Shown: in pieces, positions 9,110 to 18,788 of the stretch
Numbering within the stretch: position 1 is the stretch's first letter
Layout of the letters: every line of letters starts with the position of its first letter
NCBI GenBank assembly: GCA_023151275.1
Contig: JAKLJI010000021.1
Location: forward strand, 1-57,019
From: Bacteroidia bacterium
GTDB taxonomy: Bacteria > Bacteroidota > Bacteroidia > UKL13-3
Direction: 5' to 3'
DNA: 57,019 nt
Program-made: the position numbers and the translations under genes
Notes under the pieces: generated by a model
Databases searched by the model: none
What the model was told of the DNA's origin: nothing
What the model saw: the letters and a program-made list of their open reading frames with translations, nothing else

Positions 9110-9997
9110 ATGAAGAACATTACTGTAATTGGTTCAGGAACAATGGGCAACGGAATCGCCCACGTTTTTGCGCAGTACGATTATCAGGTTAACCTGATTG
9201 ACGTGAATGAAACACAATTGAAAAAAGCTATTGAAACAATTGGCAAAAACCTTGACAGACAGGTTTCAAAAGGTTCTTTAACAGAGGCCGACAAAACCCG
9301 TACTCTTGGAAACATCAAAACGTTTACTTCGTTAAAAGAAGCTTGTGCATCAGCTGATTTGGTGGTTGAAGCAGCAAGTGAAAACATCAATATCAAACTT
9401 GATATCTTCAGGCAAATCGACGAATACACACCTGCATCCTGCATACTTGCGTCAAACACATCTTCCATTTCAATTACAAAAATTGCAAGCGTTACCAAAC
9501 GTCCTGAACAAGTAATTGGCATGCACTTCATGAACCCGGTTCCTGTTATGAAACTGGTTGAAGTTATCAATGGTTACAAAACCTCTAAATCAGTAACGGA
9601 AGCCATTGTTACCCTTTCAAAAGCAATTGGAAAAGTTCCGGCTGAAGCCAATGATTACGCAGGTTTCATTGCAAACCGCATTCTTATGCCAATGATTAAT
9701 GAGGCCATTATTTGTCTTCAATCCGGAGTAGGAACAGTTGAAAGCATTGATACTGTTATGAAATTAGGTATGGCTCATCCAATGGGTCCTCTTCAATTGG
9801 CCGACTTCATTGGTCTTGACGTATGTCTTGCCATTATGAATGTATTGTATGATGGATTGGGTCAAGACAAATACGCTCCTTCTCCACTCCTGGTAAATAT
9901 GGTAACAGCCGGAAACCTGGGTGTAAAATCAGGTGAAGGCTTCTACAAATACACTCCCGGAAGCAAAGAACTTGTTGTAAGCGACCGCTTCAACTAA
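9110..9997 (+). CDS. hbd: 3-hydroxybutyryl-CoA dehydrogenase
   Basis: This cytosolic enzyme interconverts acetoacetyl-CoA and 3-hydroxybutyryl-CoA using NAD(P)H, in fatty acid or butyrate-type metabolism. At 295 residues it has the single-domain-pair length of stand-alone family members rather than the large FadB fusion. The Rossmann motif GSGTMGNGIA begins at residue 8. SNTSSISITKIA carries the conserved catalytic-region serine, GMHFMNPVPVMKLVE contains the catalytic histidine, and NDYAGFIANRILMPMINEA belongs to the C-terminal helical domain. It appears to be monocistronic, with a promoter element 19 nt upstream and a strong terminator downstream. No thiolase or crotonase neighbour is seen, so the pathway direction cannot be told. 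Confidence 0.94.
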   Translation: MKNITVIGSGTMGNGIAHVFAQYDYQVNLIDVNETQLKKAIETIGKNLDRQVSKGSLTEADKTRTLGNIKTFTSLKEACASADLVVEAASENINIKLDIFRQIDEYTPASCILASNTSSISITKIASVTKRPEQVIGMHFMNPVPVMKLVEVINGYKTSKSVTEAIVTLSKAIGKVPAEANDYAGFIANRILMPMINEAIICLQSGVGTVESIDTVMKLGMAHPMGPLQLADFIGLDVCLAIMNVLYDGLGQDKYAPSPLLVNMVTAGNLGVKSGEGFYKYTPGSKELVVSDRFN

Positions 9998-10014
9998 AAT
10001 TATCAATCAACCCT

Positions 10015-10056
10015 AAAAGAATGCTTTCTCCCAAAAAGAGGAAGCATTCTTTTTTT
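10015..10056 (+). terminator. Strong terminator after hbd
   Basis: A 16-pair stem with one wobble pair (10015-10030 with 10038-10053), loop CCAAAAA, is followed by further T residues. Its presence argues against starting the next gene at the ATG at 10021, which lies inside it. Confidence 0.85.
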
Positions 10057-10092
10057 ATGCTTGAAGAACTTGAAAATTACTACCTTGCAAGT

Positions 10093-11148
10093 ATGTCAAC
10101 CTTAAAATTGAAAGTGCTTGCTAGTGCAATCGCCGGTTTATTTCTCAGTACAGCATCGGCCCAAATAACCATATTGGCCTCCGATTTAGCCGCAGCAGGA
10201 GATACCTTTCGCATTTCTACAGCAACAGGCTCAATTAATCTTACCAGAACAGGTGCCGACCAGGTTTGGAATTTTGGTGATTTGCAGGCTGAATCGCAGG
10301 AGTTGTTGAAGTATTCCTCTCCCATTCAAAGTCCGTATGTAATTTACTTTGCCGGCAATAGCAACCTCTGCCAACCGGAATCCTGGATTAATGTTCCCGG
10401 TAATTTTATTTCAAACCCTTATACTTTTTATAAAAGTAGCGCTGGAAGCTTAATTCTTACAGGCCGTGGAGCCCAGTTTCAAGGACTTCCCATAGGTTTG
10501 GTTTTAGCCCAAAAAGATACCATGCTGAAATTCCCTCTTCGCTTTGGAAATGAATTCGCAAGTAGTTTTGAAGGCAACGTTTCCTTGGCAAGCATTGGCT
10601 CTTTAAGTCAAAGTGGAAGACGACAAACGCTTGTAGACGGCTGGGGCAAAATCACAACTCCTCTCGGTACCTTTGATTGCCTGCGCGTAAAATCAGTAGT
10701 TCAGGAGATTGACTCCATTGTGTTTAACGGCCTTGAGTTTCCGCTTCCAAATAACAGAACAGAGTATCGCTGGTATGCCAAAGGTGGGAAATTTCCAATT
10801 TTAGAAGTCATTGTTCCTCAAAATCCATTGGCAGGAGGAACGGTTATTCGCTACAAAGATCGCTATCGCCCGGAATTGAATACCAGTCTTTCAGACTTAA
10901 ATGGTTCTCGTAATTTCTCCATTTACCCAAATCCAGCCCAGCATAAACTGGAATTGAGCGGCGAATTTCCTTCAAACACAAGTTTTCAATTGATGGATTT
11001 AAGTGGTAAAGTTTTGAAAGAAGAAAGACTTAACGGAGCCCAAAGCTCGGTTTCAATAGGCTTGGAGGAATTCCCTCCCGGAATGTATTTATTGAAATCG
11101 CAAACCGCAAATTGGGAACAAGTTGACCGAATTGTGATTGCCCGATAA
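10093..11148 (+). CDS. Exported protein of unknown function with T9SS tail
   Basis: I do not recognise the main body of this 351-residue protein. I chose the start at 10093 because the protein then begins with a clean signal peptide (about residues 1-24, ending STASAQ). The longer frame from 10021 would begin within the hbd terminator. The middle is beta-rich, and includes a segment reading GWGKITTPLGTFDCLRVK that recurs in Bacteroidota secreted proteins. The last 75 or so residues are a T9SS sorting tail with the motif FSIYPNPAQ. It is expected on the surface or outside the cell. A weak promoter-like pair, TTG at 10061 and TACCTTGC at 10081, has 17 nt between the two elements and ends 4 nt before the ATG. 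Confidence 0.75.
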   Translation: MSTLKLKVLASAIAGLFLSTASAQITILASDLAAAGDTFRISTATGSINLTRTGADQVWNFGDLQAESQELLKYSSPIQSPYVIYFAGNSNLCQPESWINVPGNFISNPYTFYKSSAGSLILTGRGAQFQGLPIGLVLAQKDTMLKFPLRFGNEFASSFEGNVSLASIGSLSQSGRRQTLVDGWGKITTPLGTFDCLRVKSVVQEIDSIVFNGLEFPLPNNRTEYRWYAKGGKFPILEVIVPQNPLAGGTVIRYKDRYRPELNTSLSDLNGSRNFSIYPNPAQHKLELSGEFPSNTSFQLMDLSGKVLKEERLNGAQSSVSIGLEEFPPGMYLLKSQTANWEQVDRIVIAR

Positions 11149-11221
11149 ACTAAGGTTTTCCTCAAATCCGGTTCGGTGTTGAAAACTGTTGATTGGCGGA
11201 CAGTATATTCGCAACGCTGTT

Positions 11222-12895
11222 ATGCTACATTACCTAAAAATCAGGAATTACGCCATTATCCGCGAAAGCGAAATTCAGTTCAACAAAGGACTCAACATCA
11301 TTACCGGTGAAACGGGTGCAGGAAAATCCATATTAATGGGAGCTCTTGGCCTGATTTTAGGCGAGAGAGCCGACACAAAAGTGCTTTTACCGGGAGCTGA
11401 AAAACTTGTTGTTGAAGGAGGCTTTCAATTGGACTCTGCGGCCTTGCGAGAAGTATTGGAAGCTAATGAACTAGACTTTGAATCAACCACAGTTCTTCGA
11501 AGAGAATTGAATGCTGCTGGAAAATCCAGAGCATTTATCAACGATACTCCCGTAAATCTTCAAACCCTAAAAGAGGTTGGTGTTTTGTTGATTGATTTGG
11601 TTTCCCAACATCAAACCCTTGAATTGAATGAAGAAGGTTTTCAATTGGATTTATTGGATTCATTTGCCAAAACCCTTTCACTTCGCGACAATTATCAGCA
11701 AGAATTCAAAGCCTATTCACGAAAATTTAGGCAACTGAATGAGTTGCGGGAAGCCGAACAAAAAGCGAGACAAGAAGAAGATTACCTGCGTTTTGTTTGT
11801 GATGAAATTCGGGAATTGAATCCAATTCCCGAGGAAGAACAGGAGCTTGAAAATCGCATTTCAGAACTTGAACATGCCGAACAAATTCAAAGTATCAGTT
11901 TCTCAAGTTCTGAGGCATTAAAGGGTGCTGAAAACTCCTTAATTGACCAGCTTAAGTCTATTCAGGCCCAGCTTTCTTCGTTGGTGCGCCATCACCAAGG
12001 ATTGCCAGCTTTGGTAGATAGGATAAATTCCAATTTGGTGGACTTGGATGATATCGCTTCGGAACTTTCAACCATTGCCGATAAAACCCATTCCGATCCT
12101 GAGATGCTTGCCGAACTGGAAGCCAGGAGAAATAAGCTAATTCAACTTCAGAAAAAACACCGGGTTTCAAGTAATCCGGAATTACTTGAGCTATTTCAGG
12201 GATTTGAGTCGCGTTTGGCAGCAATTGGGACTCTTGCAGAAGAAATTGAACAGGAAGAACGAGCATGTTCCAAATTGGAGGAATCTTGCCGGAAATTGGC
12301 GAATGAACTTTCCAGCCAACGAGCCACTGCCGCTCCTCAACTCGAAAACCAGGTTTTAGAATTATTGCGGGAAGTTGCCATTCCTCAAGCCCAATTTGAA
12401 GCCCGAATTGAAACAAGTACCCAGCTTTCCTTGAATGGATTCGACAAATTAAGCTTGTGGTTTACGGCCAACAAAGGTTTTCCAATGAAACAGATTCAGG
12501 ATACCGCATCGGGCGGTGAATTAAGCCGATTGATGCTTTGCCTGAAATCCTTGCTGGCAGATGAAGCCAATTTACCTAGCATTGTCTTTGATGAAATTGA
12601 TACCGGAATTTCGGGTGAAGCCGCCTTGCGCGTTGCGAGTGTAATGAGTCGATTATCAAACCACCACCAGGTAATTGCCATTACCCATTTACCACAAATT
12701 GCGAGTCAGGCCAATCACCATTTTTATGTGTTTAAAGACCATAGTGATGATCAAACTACCACGCGCATCAAACTGTTGAGCGAGCAAGAACAAGTTGAAG
12801 AAATTGCGCGCATGTTAAGTGGAGAAAACCCGGGCGAAGCGGTTATTCAAGCCGCTAAAGAGATGATGAAACAAAGATTGGCAAAGAATCTTTAA
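11222..12895 (+). CDS. recN: DNA repair protein RecN
   Basis: RecN is an SMC-like ATPase that gathers broken DNA ends during double-strand break repair. With the start at 11222 (MLHYLKIRNYAIIRE) it has 557 residues, the usual size. An in-frame ATG at 11189 would add 11 unconserved residues. The Walker A motif GETGAGKS is at 29-36. A coiled-coil arm rich in E, Q and L spans about 150-370. The ABC signature appears as TASGGELSRLMLC, and Walker B as LPSIVFDEIDTG (about 451-462), followed by the ITHLPQIA segment. The DUF4290 gene follows 19 bp downstream and is probably co-transcribed. Confidence 0.96.
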   Translation: MLHYLKIRNYAIIRESEIQFNKGLNIITGETGAGKSILMGALGLILGERADTKVLLPGAEKLVVEGGFQLDSAALREVLEANELDFESTTVLRRELNAAGKSRAFINDTPVNLQTLKEVGVLLIDLVSQHQTLELNEEGFQLDLLDSFAKTLSLRDNYQQEFKAYSRKFRQLNELREAEQKARQEEDYLRFVCDEIRELNPIPEEEQELENRISELEHAEQIQSISFSSSEALKGAENSLIDQLKSIQAQLSSLVRHHQGLPALVDRINSNLVDLDDIASELSTIADKTHSDPEMLAELEARRNKLIQLQKKHRVSSNPELLELFQGFESRLAAIGTLAEEIEQEERACSKLEESCRKLANELSSQRATAAPQLENQVLELLREVAIPQAQFEARIETSTQLSLNGFDKLSLWFTANKGFPMKQIQDTASGGELSRLMLCLKSLLADEANLPSIVFDEIDTGISGEAALRVASVMSRLSNHHQVIAITHLPQIASQANHHFYVFKDHSDDQTTTRIKLLSEQEQVEEIARMLSGENPGEAVIQAAKEMMKQRLAKNL

Positions 12896-12914
12896 ATGCT
12901 TAGATTGCACAGGA

Positions 12915-13604
12915 ATGGCTGAATTGAGTTTAGAATACAATACCGAACGCGGTAAGTTGTTGATTTCCGAATACGGAAGAAGTATCCAAAATATGGTTCA
13001 GGTTGCGGTAAACGAACCTGACCGCGAGAAAAGACAAAAAATTGCCAACGAAATCATTCGGTTAATGGGACATTTGAACCCTCAATTAAGGGATCAAAAT
13101 GATTACAAACAAAAGCTTTGGGATCATCTATTTGTAATGTCTGATTTCAAATTGGATGTTGATTCACCCTACCCAATTCCGAGTCCTGAAACCATCCGAA
13201 CCAAGCCTTCACCCCTAGCCTATCCTCAATCTAAAATAAAATACCGTTTCTACGGAAAAACAATTGGTGCTCTGATAAAAGAGGTAGCCGAAATGGAAGA
13301 TGGTGCAGTAAAAACTGCCTACATCAATGCCATCGGTTCATTCATGAAAATGAGCTCCAAAGCTTGGAATGAAGAAATGCTAAATGACGAAGAAGTAATG
13401 GCTCATTTTGTAGAATTAAGTGATGGTAAACTCAATCTCAGCGAAAGCGAAGATGTGCAGTTTAGACATATGCAGCAGCGCAGAATTGCCAAACCGGTTG
13501 ATTCCTTTACAACTGGAAGCGGGAATGCCTACAGGAACAACAACAAGGGTAAGTTCAAAAATAGAAACAACGGTAATTTCAAAAATTACAAGCGCCGGGG
13601 TTAA
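12915..13604 (+). CDS. DUF4290 family protein
   Basis: A 229-residue cytosolic protein with no signal peptide or membrane helix. The N-terminal half matches the conserved Bacteroidota family DUF4290: LEYNTERGKLLISEYGR near the start, then DREKRQKIANEIIRLM and the NDYKQKLWDHLF segment. The last 30 or so residues are low-complexity, rich in N, K, G and R, which could bind nucleic acid. The role is unknown. It lies 19 bp after recN in the same orientation, so a link with DNA maintenance is possible but unproven. It ends 11 bp from the convergent ispD. Confidence 0.85.
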   Translation: MAELSLEYNTERGKLLISEYGRSIQNMVQVAVNEPDREKRQKIANEIIRLMGHLNPQLRDQNDYKQKLWDHLFVMSDFKLDVDSPYPIPSPETIRTKPSPLAYPQSKIKYRFYGKTIGALIKEVAEMEDGAVKTAYINAIGSFMKMSSKAWNEEMLNDEEVMAHFVELSDGKLNLSESEDVQFRHMQQRRIAKPVDSFTTGSGNAYRNNNKGKFKNRNNGNFKNYKRRG

Positions 13605-13615
13605 GGAAATTCCCT

Positions 13616-14290
13616 TTACTTTCTGTCTTCAAGAAACAAAGCAGCAAGCTTTAAATCGAAGGGAGTGGTTATTTTAATATTCTGCTCTTCTCCTTCAACT
13701 AAATTTATAGAATAACCTGCTGATTCGACAACAGATGCATCATCTGTGAAATTGTCATCGGTAGCCTGTTTGTAGGCATCCAGCAAAATAGGGTATCTGA
13801 AGGTTTGAGGCGTTTGCACCAGGAAATAACTGGCACGGTTCACTGCGCGATTGCTCAGCAATTCAACTTTACGAATGGAATCCTTAATGCGAATTACCGG
13901 TACCGCATTTCCATTTTCTTCGGCTCCTTCAAAGCAACGCTCAATCAATTGGGTACTTAGTAAGGGTCTTACCCCATCTTGAACAGCTACAGTTTCAATA
14001 CCTGAGTTTTCAAGGTATTTCAAGCCATTAAATACGCTAAAAAATCGAGAATCGCCACCGGCAACTAAAGCATGTTTCACCTGAAAGTCATGATCCTTAA
14101 CAAGTTCATGCCAATACTCAAAATGACTTTCAGGTAAAACTAAAACAAGGTTTTCTATTCCTGCATTTATAAATGACAGGAGTGTATGCATTAAAACGGG
14201 CTTGCCTTGCAACAGAAGAAATTGCTTGGGGATATCAGACCCCATGCGCAACCCTTTTCCACCTGCAACAAGAACCGCAGCTCGTTTCAT
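13616..14290 (-). CDS. ispD: 2-C-methyl-D-erythritol 4-phosphate cytidylyltransferase
   Basis: IspD carries out the third step of the MEP route to isoprenoids: MEP plus CTP gives CDP-methylerythritol and pyrophosphate. It acts in the cytosol. The 224 residues match the family length. The nucleotide-binding loop GGKGLRMGSDIPKQ lies at 10-23, with the conserved arginine and lysine. QDGVRPL and TDDASVVE are further family motifs. The gene follows queA by 6 bp on the same strand and is probably co-transcribed from the queA promoter. No other MEP pathway gene is in the window. Confidence 0.95.
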   Translation of the reverse strand: MKRAAVLVAGGKGLRMGSDIPKQFLLLQGKPVLMHTLLSFINAGIENLVLVLPESHFEYWHELVKDHDFQVKHALVAGGDSRFFSVFNGLKYLENSGIETVAVQDGVRPLLSTQLIERCFEGAEENGNAVPVIRIKDSIRKVELLSNRAVNRASYFLVQTPQTFRYPILLDAYKQATDDNFTDDASVVESAGYSINLVEGEEQNIKITTPFDLKLAALFLEDRK

Positions 14291-14296
14291 GATTTG

Positions 14297-15343
14297 TTAG
14301 ATAATCATCATAGCATCTCCGTAGGCCAGGAATCTGTATTTCTTCTTAATGGCTTCGTTGTAGGCCTCTTGAAGCAATTCAAAGCCGGCAAAAGCCGCAG
14401 TTGCCATTAATAAAGTGGACTCTGGTGGATGGAAATTGGAAATTAGCACATTGGCAATTTTGAAATCATGCGGAGGGAACAAGAACTTATCTGTCCAACC
14501 TGAAAGTGGATTCAAACGGTCTGCACTTGAAACAGATGATTCAAGAGCACGCATAACCGAGTTTCCAACGGCAACAATCTTTCTTTTTTCTTCCAATCCG
14601 GTATTCACAATATCAGCAGTTTCACGCTTGATTTCGTAAAACTCAGAATCCATTTTGTGTTTGGTCAAATCTTCTACCTCAACAGCACGGAATGAGCCCA
14701 AGCCATTGTGAAGTGTGAGGTCTGTAAAACGAACGCCCTTAATCTCAAGGCGCATCATCAACTCTCTGCTGAAGTGAAGTCCTGCGGTTGGTGGAATAAC
14801 AGCACCGATATTTTTTGCAAAAATGGTATTGAAGCGTTCCTTGTCAATTTTCTCTACAGGTCTGTTCATATACCTTGGAAGTGGCATTTCACCCAATTTA
14901 TCAATCAGCTTCCAAAGCTCTTCTTCGCTGCCATCAAACAAAAAACGAATGGTTCTTCCGCGGCTTGTGGTATTGTCAACTACCTCCGCAACCAAATCAT
15001 CGTTTCCAAAGTACAATTTATTACCCACCCTGATTTTACGAGCCGGGTCAACAAGAACATCCCAAAGCTTCATTTCTTTGTTCAGTTCACGCAGCAAAAA
15101 CACCTCAATTTTAGCACCGGTCTTTTCTTTGCTTCCATACAAACGAGCTGGAAATACTTTGGTATTGTTCAATACCATTACATCTCTGTCGTCGAAATAG
15201 TTAAGAATGTCTGAAAACTGCTTGTGCTCGATTTTGCCTTTCTCGCGGTTGATTACCATTAACTTTGATTCGTCCCGGTTGTCGGTTGGATGTTTGGCAA
15301 TCAGGCTTTCGTTGAATGCAAACTTAAATTGAGATAATTTCAT
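14297..15343 (-). CDS. queA: S-adenosylmethionine:tRNA ribosyltransferase-isomerase
   Basis: QueA transfers and rearranges the ribose part of S-adenosylmethionine onto 7-aminomethyl-7-deazaguanine at position 34 of tRNA, giving epoxyqueuosine. Its 348 residues match the family. Conserved segments include the opening [63 protein letters not shown] and the closing [11 protein letters not shown] region. A promoter with ideal spacing lies at 15399-15428, giving a leader of about 50 nt. ispD follows 6 bp downstream. The tRNA-Asp(GTC) encoded in this window is one of the tRNAs that normally receives queuosine. Confidence 0.96.
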   Translation of the reverse strand: MKLSQFKFAFNESLIAKHPTDNRDESKLMVINREKGKIEHKQFSDILNYFDDRDVMVLNNTKVFPARLYGSKEKTGAKIEVFLLRELNKEMKLWDVLVDPARKIRVGNKLYFGNDDLVAEVVDNTTSRGRTIRFLFDGSEEELWKLIDKLGEMPLPRYMNRPVEKIDKERFNTIFAKNIGAVIPPTAGLHFSRELMMRLEIKGVRFTDLTLHNGLGSFRAVEVEDLTKHKMDSEFYEIKRETADIVNTGLEEKRKIVAVGNSVMRALESSVSSADRLNPLSGWTDKFLFPPHDFKIANVLISNFHPPESTLLMATAAFAGFELLQEAYNEAIKKKYRFLAYGDAMMII

Positions 15344-15398
15344 GAATACCTGTACTTTTTAGCAATACTTAGGCTAATTAACCTAAAAAATTGGACTG

Positions 15399-15428
15399 CA
15401 AATGTAGCTTTAAATTAAAATTTGTCAA
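15399..15428 (-). promoter_or_regulatory. Promoter of queA-ispD
   Basis: On the minus strand, TTG (15426-15428) is separated by 19 nt from TACATTTG (15399-15406). This matches the Bacteroidota housekeeping promoter with its TAnnTTTG -7 element. Confidence 0.75.
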
Positions 15429-15433
15429 GTGCC

Positions 15434-17959
15434 TTACTTTTTCTCCAATGCCTGAGCAATTTTAAAACGGATGGATTCTTGATGCGCTTTGCTTTCAGCA
15501 TTGCCTGTACCGGCGCTCATCAATCTGTCGATTGCCTTCAATTGAGCCAGGGCGGCAGATTGAGATGGGCCATCATAGCTTCCATTTTTTAGAATGCCGG
15601 CAAGCATCTCAACATAAGCATGCTGCAAATTCTGACGCAGGGTGCTAACTCCGCTTTCATTGCCAAAGCAAGCCTGGGTTAAATCGCCCAGCATTTCTAT
15701 TACTGTATAGCTATTTCCGTAATAGCGGGTATCCGACATCCTTTTCAAAACCACCGGACTTAGCAAATGCAAAAGCGTTATTTCCTGAGAAGCAAGAACT
15801 CTATCGTGCAATTTGGGATCTTCGGTTCCTGAGAAAAAGTTGAATCCACGGCGCTGACTTTGGAGATAAGCTGCCAATTCAAACTGCTTTACAAATGCAT
15901 CTTTAGAAAATGCATAGGTTTTAAGCAAATTCATGGCACGTTTTTGTTCTGCATAAGGAACCGGTTTGTAGGGCACCCCTGCACCTTTTTGTCCGGCAAA
16001 CGCCCTATCTACATATACACCACCCACATACCTGGATACAACCGAAATTTGGTTCATGTATTCGCCTTGAGCAATAGAAAATGCTTGTTTTAACTCATGG
16101 TAACTTTTGCCGTTTTTGATGTAACGTGTTGGCAAACCTGCAATAATTTTATTGGCCAAATCCATGCGGTCTTTCGCGAATTGAAGAGCATCTCCGCTCA
16201 TATCGTTCACGTTTACCCGAGGATCAATTCCACGGCCAATTCCACGCATATCATCTGCATCGTTTCCGAAAATGAGAAGTGAATCGGATGAACGACCAAG
16301 GATATCGGCAAGTCTTTTGTTTTCTGCTGCTTCATCCGACAATGGGCTTGAATAACCATACTCAATTGCCCACAAATCATAGGGTCCTGGTCTGGTTGTG
16401 AAATAATCGCCTTGCTTTGATTTATCGGCGCTTACATTCACAGCAGGATAATCCATTACGGAAGCAGTTAAACCAATTGCACGCGTAAGTTCTTTGTTGT
16501 TGAGCTGATTGGGTTTCAACATCTGGCTAGCCTTCATGTTGTGGTTCAATCCGAGTGTATGTCCCATTTCATGCAATACCAGGTAATACAAGGATTGCTT
16601 GATATATTCCCTTTTCTCTACCTCATTCAAACCTTGCCATTCCATTACGGCTTGTCCAAACAAGGAACTGGAATGCAATTGATCAGATGCATCGCAAAAC
16701 ACTCCGTGCTTATCACCAATTTCATGGCTCATGCCCGCTTCAAACAATTTCTCCTGCTTGATACGATTGGTTACAAAAATGTATTCCAACATGATATCGG
16801 CACCCAAAATTTCTCCGGTTCTTGGGTCAACAAAGCTTGGTCCATAACCGCCAAATGGCGGCTGTGGCGAGCTTGTCCAACGCAACACATTGTAACGAAT
16901 ATCTCCTGCATCCCAGGTTGCTGTATCCGGTTGTTCCTTGACTTGTACTGCATTTTTAAACCCTGCTTTTTCAAAGGCAATGTTCCAACGTTCACCTGCT
17001 TCTTTGATGGTGGCGCGAAACTCATGCGGAGTTGTATTTTCAATCCACCAAACAATGGGTTCAACGGGTTCTGAAAGTGCGGCAGTACTGTCTTTTTTCT
17101 CCAGATTCCAGCGGTGAATTAAATCTTTGTAGGCCACAGCTTCTGTTGTGGTCATATCTTCTACCTGCTCTGTAAAATAACCAATTCTAGGGTCGTCTTT
17201 CCTGGGTTTGAATCGGTTTACTGGTGCTTCAATTAGGGTATGTTGAACACGAATGCTCACAGCCCGTTCATCGGTAATTTCCTTTCCTCCGCCCGCAAGT
17301 GGATTGGGATTATCGTACACATATTCAACTCCGAATGCGGTATTCTTCTCGTAATTCCGGATATAGTTGAACTTCGTTTTTTCCTTGCTCAACATGCCCA
17401 AACTAAAGCCTCTGCTTCCGGGAGCTTGGGATGGTTTTATCTGACTAAGGGATTCAGAAAGGAATATAGCACTTGCATCCACCAAAAACTCTTTTCCGGA
17501 GGCATCTTCAGCTACAATTTTCTGACTGCTTAAAACGGCCTCGCTGATGTTTGCTCCTGAGGCTTTTGAAACCGGATTTGCGGGGTCGAAATAATAACCA
17601 GTGTTTGGAACAACAAATTCCAACCTATCAAAATACCTGCGTACTTTGAATATTTTATTGTCGCGAAAACTTCCTCTGAAGTGGCCGGCAGCAACTACAC
17701 CATCTATGGTATGGCTAAAATAAATGAAGTCTTTATCAAGCTGACTCGCCTTAACAATCATGTATACTGCACCGGAGCTGGTGTCTTGATACAAGGGAAA
17801 AAGGCCATCAATTTTTTTGCAGCCTTTGGTTTTTTCAGCAATGCTGGCTTTGGCTGATTTTTGTACACCGCTTGATGTGGCTTGTGGTTTTGGAGCTTTG
17901 CAGGCAGGCATTGCCAATGCAAAGGCCGGAAAAATTGCAAGTAATAGTTTACGGTTCAT
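15434..17959 (-). CDS. Zinc-dependent metalloprotease lipoprotein (DUF5117/DUF5118 type)
   Basis: An 841-residue exported protein. The N-terminus carries a lipoprotein signal, with the lipobox ending AMPAC and Cys20 as the modified residue. A large N-terminal region follows, fitting the DUF5118/DUF5117 modules found with this protease group (SQLDKDFIYFSHTIDGVVAAG; IRVQHTLIEAP). The zinc motif HEMGHTLGLNH is at 463-473. The SVMDYPAVNV segment after it probably forms the Met-turn. The protein is expected in the periplasm or on the outer membrane. Such proteins are common in Bacteroidota, but their substrates are unknown. A promoter-like element lies 16-45 nt upstream. The gene ends 90 bp before the queA start codon, so it is a separate unit from queA. 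Confidence 0.87.
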   Translation of the reverse strand: MNRKLLLAIFPAFALAMPACKAPKPQATSSGVQKSAKASIAEKTKGCKKIDGLFPLYQDTSSGAVYMIVKASQLDKDFIYFSHTIDGVVAAGHFRGSFRDNKIFKVRRYFDRLEFVVPNTGYYFDPANPVSKASGANISEAVLSSQKIVAEDASGKEFLVDASAIFLSESLSQIKPSQAPGSRGFSLGMLSKEKTKFNYIRNYEKNTAFGVEYVYDNPNPLAGGGKEITDERAVSIRVQHTLIEAPVNRFKPRKDDPRIGYFTEQVEDMTTTEAVAYKDLIHRWNLEKKDSTAALSEPVEPIVWWIENTTPHEFRATIKEAGERWNIAFEKAGFKNAVQVKEQPDTATWDAGDIRYNVLRWTSSPQPPFGGYGPSFVDPRTGEILGADIMLEYIFVTNRIKQEKLFEAGMSHEIGDKHGVFCDASDQLHSSSLFGQAVMEWQGLNEVEKREYIKQSLYYLVLHEMGHTLGLNHNMKASQMLKPNQLNNKELTRAIGLTASVMDYPAVNVSADKSKQGDYFTTRPGPYDLWAIEYGYSSPLSDEAAENKRLADILGRSSDSLLIFGNDADDMRGIGRGIDPRVNVNDMSGDALQFAKDRMDLANKIIAGLPTRYIKNGKSYHELKQAFSIAQGEYMNQISVVSRYVGGVYVDRAFAGQKGAGVPYKPVPYAEQKRAMNLLKTYAFSKDAFVKQFELAAYLQSQRRGFNFFSGTEDPKLHDRVLASQEITLLHLLSPVVLKRMSDTRYYGNSYTVIEMLGDLTQACFGNESGVSTLRQNLQHAYVEMLAGILKNGSYDGPSQSAALAQLKAIDRLMSAGTGNAESKAHQESIRFKIAQALEKK

Positions 17960-17975
17960 TCACTTAACATTTAAG

Positions 17976-18005
17976 CAATAATACCATAAATCTACCAAGC
18001 TGCAA
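17976..18005 (-). promoter_or_regulatory. Candidate promoter of the metalloprotease lipoprotein gene
   Basis: On the minus strand, TTG (18003-18005), a 19-nt spacer and TATTATTG (17976-17983) match TTG-N19-TAnnTTTG except for one base of the -7 element. Confidence 0.5.
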
Positions 18006-18025
18006 CTTTTCCGGCTGGTATTGGG

Positions 18026-18787
18026 TTAGGAATTGCTCTTTTTGATAATTGTAGATGGCGAAACCTCGTATTGGTCTTTGAAGCATTTGCAGAAATAACT
18101 CAAGGAGTTAAATCCAACAGAATAGGCAACATCGGCCACGCTGGTATAGTTGTTTTTGAAAAGCAAATAGGCTTTTTCAAGGCGTTGGGTGCGAATGTAA
18201 ACTTTTGGAGTATCGTGGAAATGCTTTTCAAAATAGCGTTCAAAGGTCGACAAACTGATGTTCAGAGCAGTTGAAATCATTTTTACTGAAAGCTCCGGAT
18301 TTCCCAAATTCTCTGAAATATAGGCTTTAGTTTTCCGGATAAATTCCGAAGTTCTATCGTCAATTACAATATTGTTTTCATTGAATACTTTGTTCAATTC
18401 GGTCTTAGCCTGATAGCTATCGCGGTCTTTCAAAATATTCTTCACTTTCATCATAACCTCTTTAATATCAAAAGGCTTGCTGATATAATCTACGGCTCCA
18501 AGTTCAAGACCTTTGTGCTTGTCTTCCAATTCGGATAATGCCGTAATAAAAATTACCGGGATGTCTTTGATTTTGGGGTTTGATTTTATTGCATCCAACA
18601 AATCCAATCCATTCTTTTTCGGCATCATGATATCGGAAATAATCAAATCCGGTTCTGAACTTTCAATGATTTCTAAGGCAACTTCTCCATCTTCAGCTGC
18701 AAATACATCAAAGTACTCAGCTAAGATATCCTTCAAAATCTGACGCATAGGTGCGTAGTCTTCCACCACAAGAATTTTGTGTTTCAT
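18026..18787 (-). CDS. Response regulator with AraC-type DNA-binding domain
   Basis: A 253-residue transcription regulator. The receiver domain (about 1-120) has the acidic pair at Glu9/Asp10, the phospho-acceptor Asp52 in LIISDIMMPKKNG, and the conserved lysine in DYISKPF. The C-terminal AraC/XylS helix-turn-helix pair spans about 150-250; the ending SVGFNSLSYFCKCFKDQYEVSP is typical. It is the likely output of the upstream kinase. The gene begins 1 bp after the stop of the receiver-ATPase gene, and the three genes form one operon. The target genes are unknown. Confidence 0.92.
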   Translation of the reverse strand: MKHKILVVEDYAPMRQILKDILAEYFDVFAAEDGEVALEIIESSEPDLIISDIMMPKKNGLDLLDAIKSNPKIKDIPVIFITALSELEDKHKGLELGAVDYISKPFDIKEVMMKVKNILKDRDSYQAKTELNKVFNENNIVIDDRTSEFIRKTKAYISENLGNPELSVKMISTALNISLSTFERYFEKHFHDTPKVYIRTQRLEKAYLLFKNNYTSVADVAYSVGFNSLSYFCKCFKDQYEVSPSTIIKKSNS

Positions 18788-18788
18788 G

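Noticed and set aside
10021-10092. Longer start for the T9SS-tailed gene at 10093
   Set aside because: It would begin inside the hbd terminator and place 24 extra residues before a clean signal peptide.
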